A stretch of DNA of 7,856 nucleotides from an uncultured Sphingomonadaceae bacterium (GTDB lineage: Bacteria > Pseudomonadota > Alphaproteobacteria > Sphingomonadales > Sphingomonadaceae): positions 1-7,856 of the forward strand of contig CAKZSF010000190.1 of assembly GCA_937920575.1 (NCBI GenBank), read 5' to 3'. The position numbers and the translations under genes were made by a program. This document shows, in pieces, positions 6,361-7,856 of this stretch. Every line of letters begins with the position of its first letter. Position 1 is the first letter of the stretch. The notes under the pieces were generated by a model, which did not search any database, was not told where the DNA came from, and saw nothing but the letters and a program-made list of their open reading frames with translations.

Positions 6361-6400
6361 CAAATAGCCTCTCGCAAAACACTCGCCTAAAACCGCTCTT

Positions 6401-7162
6401 ATGGAGCAGGAACGCCTCGACCGCTTTGCGCGTCAGATCATTATTCCCGAGATTGGCGGAGCCGGACAGGCCGCGCTGGCCAAGGCGCATGTCGCAATTA
6501 TCGGGATTGGCGGGATCGGCTCGCCCGCGCTGCAATATCTGGCGGGCGCTGGTGTCGGCACGCTGACGCTGATTGAAGACGACTCAGTGGATGCAAGCAA
6601 TCTGCAACGCCAGACGATCTATCGCGAGGCCGATGTGGGCACGTCCAAGGCGGAGGTCGCCGCGCGCTGGGTGCAGGAATTTGATGCGGCCCTCGAAGTG
6701 CGCGCGATCGCGGAGAGAATTGGGAGGGAGAACGCCGCGCAGCACCTCGGGGGTGTGGATGTTGTGCTCGATGGATGTGACAATTTCGCGACTCGATTGG
6801 CGGTGTCCGACAACTGCGTCGCGCTTGGCAAGCCACTGGTCAGCGCCGCCGTGGGCCGCTTTCAGGGGCAAGTCGGGGCGTTCGCGGGCCACCGCGCGGA
6901 TCAGCCCTGCTACCGCTGCTTCGTCGGCGATGCATTTGATGCGGAGGATTGCGACACCTGCGCAGAAGACGGCATGCTGGGCGCGATGGCAGGCTGGACC
7001 GCGACGTTCGGCGCGATGCAAGCAATCCGCGTATTGCTGGAAGGCGTAAGCACCTTCGGCCAGCCCGACTGGGGCAAAGTGCATGTGTTCGACGGGCTGC
7101 GATCCACAATACGCCCGCTGAAGATTGCGAAGGACCCGGAATGTGGGGGGTGTGGGGTTTGA
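6401..7162 (+). CDS. moeB: HesA/MoeB/ThiF family E1-like adenylyltransferase
   Basis: Adenylates the C-terminal Gly-Gly of a ubiquitin-like sulfur carrier (MoaD for molybdopterin, or ThiS for thiamine) with ATP. The symbol is a family-level choice, since MoeB and ThiF cannot be separated by eye and no carrier gene is nearby. The 253-residue product has the nucleotide-binding loop IGIGGIGS (34-41), NLQRQ (67-71) and DGCDNFATR (124-132) with the Asp used in adenylation (D127). It also has two zinc-ligand pairs, C170/C173 and C248/C251. C187 in DTCAEDG lies at the position of the E. coli MoeB active-region Cys187. There is no C-terminal rhodanese domain, unlike MOCS3-type or some MoeZ/MoeBR proteins. 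Start ATG 6401 gives the usual MxxERLDRFARQIIIPEIGG N-terminus, though no clear ribosome-binding site precedes it. Its last 22 bp overlap the next gene. Confidence 0.88.
   Translation: MEQERLDRFARQIIIPEIGGAGQAALAKAHVAIIGIGGIGSPALQYLAGAGVGTLTLIEDDSVDASNLQRQTIYREADVGTSKAEVAARWVQEFDAALEVRAIAERIGRENAAQHLGGVDVVLDGCDNFATRLAVSDNCVALGKPLVSAAVGRFQGQVGAFAGHRADQPCYRCFVGDAFDAEDCDTCAEDGMLGAMAGWTATFGAMQAIRVLLEGVSTFGQPDWGKVHVFDGLRSTIRPLKIAKDPECGGCGV
7129..7134 (+). promoter_or_regulatory. Ribosome-binding site deciding the start of the AT-rich gene
   Basis: GAAGGA lies inside the end of the E1-like coding region, 6 nt before ATG 7141. This is the best Shine-Dalgarno in the right half of the window. It favours 7141 over the alternative in-frame starts GTG 7150, TTG 7159 (which would give a 4 bp TTGA overlap) and ATG 7207. 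Confidence 0.6.
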
Positions 7163-7683
7163 GCCAATCCGAGTTAAAAGCCGAGGAATTGCGGCTCGTT
7201 CAAGCCATGTATGACTTTCAGCAGGCGTTAAGTGCTTGGACATTTTTCATTGAAGTGCCGGATTCAATCTCAGAAGTCGAGGGCAGGCGCTTTAGGTGTT
7301 TTCATGACATGATGGCGATCAACTATTGGAGGCCTTTCTCTGCTTCATCTGGCCTACCCAAGATTTCCTTTAAGAAGTTGAGGATATCGCTAAGTTCAGA
7401 CCAAAAACGACTACACAATCGAATTAGGGATTACCGTAACAAGATTGTCGCCCATACGGATGAAGAGCGAATGAGAATCGCACTCAAAGCGCATAGTATT
7501 GAAGGTTTGGGGGATAAGGCACCAAGATTGCCAGCAATTGCCTTCGACCGAGGATTCGAATTCTATTCAGAGCTTAGAGAGGTGGAGTCTTGGCTTCGAA
7601 TTGTAGTGGATGCAGCAGCACATAGTGTCTATGATCTTGTGCAGAGCTTACCACCGGATAAAGAATTCCGCAAAAACGCTTGA
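7141..7683 (+). CDS. Unknown protein with HEPN-like RN-x4-H motif
   Basis: I do not recognise a named family for this 180-residue protein. It looks soluble, with no signal peptide or membrane segment, and is probably mostly helical, with many charged residues. Residues 99-105 (RNKIVAH), within LHNRIRDYRNKIVAHTDEER (91-110), fit the RN-x4-H motif of HEPN domains, whose members include ribonucleases in toxin-antitoxin and abortive-infection systems as well as non-catalytic relatives. This single motif makes HEPN membership a hypothesis, not an identification. Base composition is clearly different: about 45% GC over 7201-7680 by my count, against 65-70% in sampled lines of the gene before it. 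This suggests recent acquisition. The start ATG 7141 is set by GAAGGA 6 nt upstream and makes a 22 bp overlap with the E1-like gene. It is convergent with the Sir2-family gene, 15 bp away. No antitoxin-like partner is visible. Confidence 0.75.
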   Translation: MWGVWGLSQSELKAEELRLVQAMYDFQQALSAWTFFIEVPDSISEVEGRRFRCFHDMMAINYWRPFSASSGLPKISFKKLRISLSSDQKRLHNRIRDYRNKIVAHTDEERMRIALKAHSIEGLGDKAPRLPAIAFDRGFEFYSELREVESWLRIVVDAAAHSVYDLVQSLPPDKEFRKNA

Positions 7684-7698
7684 TGCTTTCCGGACTAC

Positions 7699-7856
7699 TC
7701 ACCCCAAAACCTCACCAACCCAATCCGGCACGACCTGTGTCGCCGCGCCCAGCCGCGTCTCGTCGAACCATTGCGAGCCTTGGCTGCGTTCCAGATTGAG
7801 CTCCAGCGTTGCCGCGCCGCAATCCCGTGCATCGCGCACGAAATTCGCCGCGGGGT
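7699..7856 (-). CDS. cobB: Sir2-family NAD-dependent protein deacylase, C-terminal fragment
   Basis: Only the last 51 codons are inside the window; the gene continues beyond the right edge. The visible part reads PAANFVRDARDCGAATLELN, then LERSQGSQWFDETRLGAATQ, and ends VVPDWVGEVLG. This matches the end of bacterial Sir2/CobB proteins: a P-A-A-x-F helix, then E-L-N-L-E, in which the Asn contacts the NAD adenine, then an F-x-E-x-R-x-G-x-A-T segment and an amphipathic last helix. Sir2 enzymes remove acyl groups from lysines, using NAD and releasing nicotinamide. The catalytic His and zinc Cys residues lie outside the window, so activity cannot be judged. It is convergent with the AT-rich gene with 15 bp between stops and no terminator visible. 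The call rests on a short stretch; the gene symbol is at family level. Confidence 0.7.
   Translation of the reverse strand, partial: PAANFVRDARDCGAATLELNLERSQGSQWFDETRLGAATQVVPDWVGEVLG

Larger units (their letters stand above)
6067..6400. promoter_or_regulatory. Divergent gap between aroC and the E1-like gene, mostly repeat
   Basis: The 334 bp between the two divergent starts should contain both promoters, but 249 bp (6112-6360) are the repeat copy 2. Only 45 bp remain on the aroC side and 40 bp on the other. I see no convincing -35/-10 pair in those short flanks; the best fragment is a TATGAC-like hexamer on the minus strand within 15 bp of the aroC start. Promoters may therefore lie within the repeat or be of a form not readable by eye. 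No RNA gene is recognised. Confidence 0.4.

Noticed and set aside
6949..7140. Upstream extension of the AT-rich gene into the E1-like coding region
   Set aside because: The open frame continues back to 6949, but that part is out of frame with a conserved adenylyltransferase domain, has its high GC, and looks like a shadow. The ribosome-binding site at 7129-7134 marks 7141.
1..7856. Search for tRNA, rRNA, CRISPR array, riboswitch or transposase
   Set aside because: No cloverleaf, regularly spaced short repeats, recognisable riboswitch core or transposase motif was found by eye. Almost all sequence is assigned to genes or the two repeats.

Overview
The window looks like the chromosome of an alphaproteobacterium, most likely a member of the Sphingomonadales (Erythrobacteraceae-like). 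This assignment is inferred from the protein sequences (MurJ, SecB, Tim44-like, MltA, Smr, AroC), the high GC of most genes, and the gene order; no rRNA or other marker is present to confirm it. Most of the window is ordinary core genome. The unusual parts are a pair of structured intergenic repeats around aroC, one AT-rich accessory gene near the right end, and a possible short leader ORF in front of the Tim44-like gene.

Positions 1-2053 hold two minus-strand genes: secB (SecB chaperone) followed 25 bp later by murJ (lipid II flippase), which runs off the left edge. A 280 bp intergenic region (2054-2333) separates them from a divergent plus-strand operon. That operon is a Tim44-like membrane-anchored protein (GTG start at 2334), a lytic transglycosylase lipoprotein MltA (5 bp gap), and an Smr-domain protein (GTGA overlap). 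Together the divergent units form an envelope and secretion cluster: export chaperone, lipid II flippase, inner-membrane Tim44-like factor and murein hydrolase. A 21-codon Cys-rich ORF lies directly in front of the Tim44-like gene, and its stop codon abuts the GTG start.

aroC (chorismate synthase) is on the minus strand at 4984-6066, convergent with smr and divergent from a plus-strand HesA/MoeB/ThiF-type E1-like adenylyltransferase (6401-7162). Both gaps beside aroC contain copies of one imperfect repeat of about 220-250 bp in the same orientation. The copies share blocks of 14, 19 and 24 identical bases, a hairpin with a compensatory base-pair change, and other stem-loops. The copy at 6112-6360 is also bounded by 23 bp inverted repeats matching at 22 of 23 positions. 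This suggests a dispersed, structured or MITE-like repeat family.

Behind the E1-like gene, and overlapping it by 22 bp, is a gene of about 45% GC for a 180-residue protein of unknown function. It has an RN-x4-H motif of the kind seen in HEPN-domain proteins. It runs into the 3' end of a minus-strand Sir2-family NAD-dependent deacylase gene that continues past the right edge. No tRNA, rRNA, CRISPR array, insertion sequence or transposase was seen.
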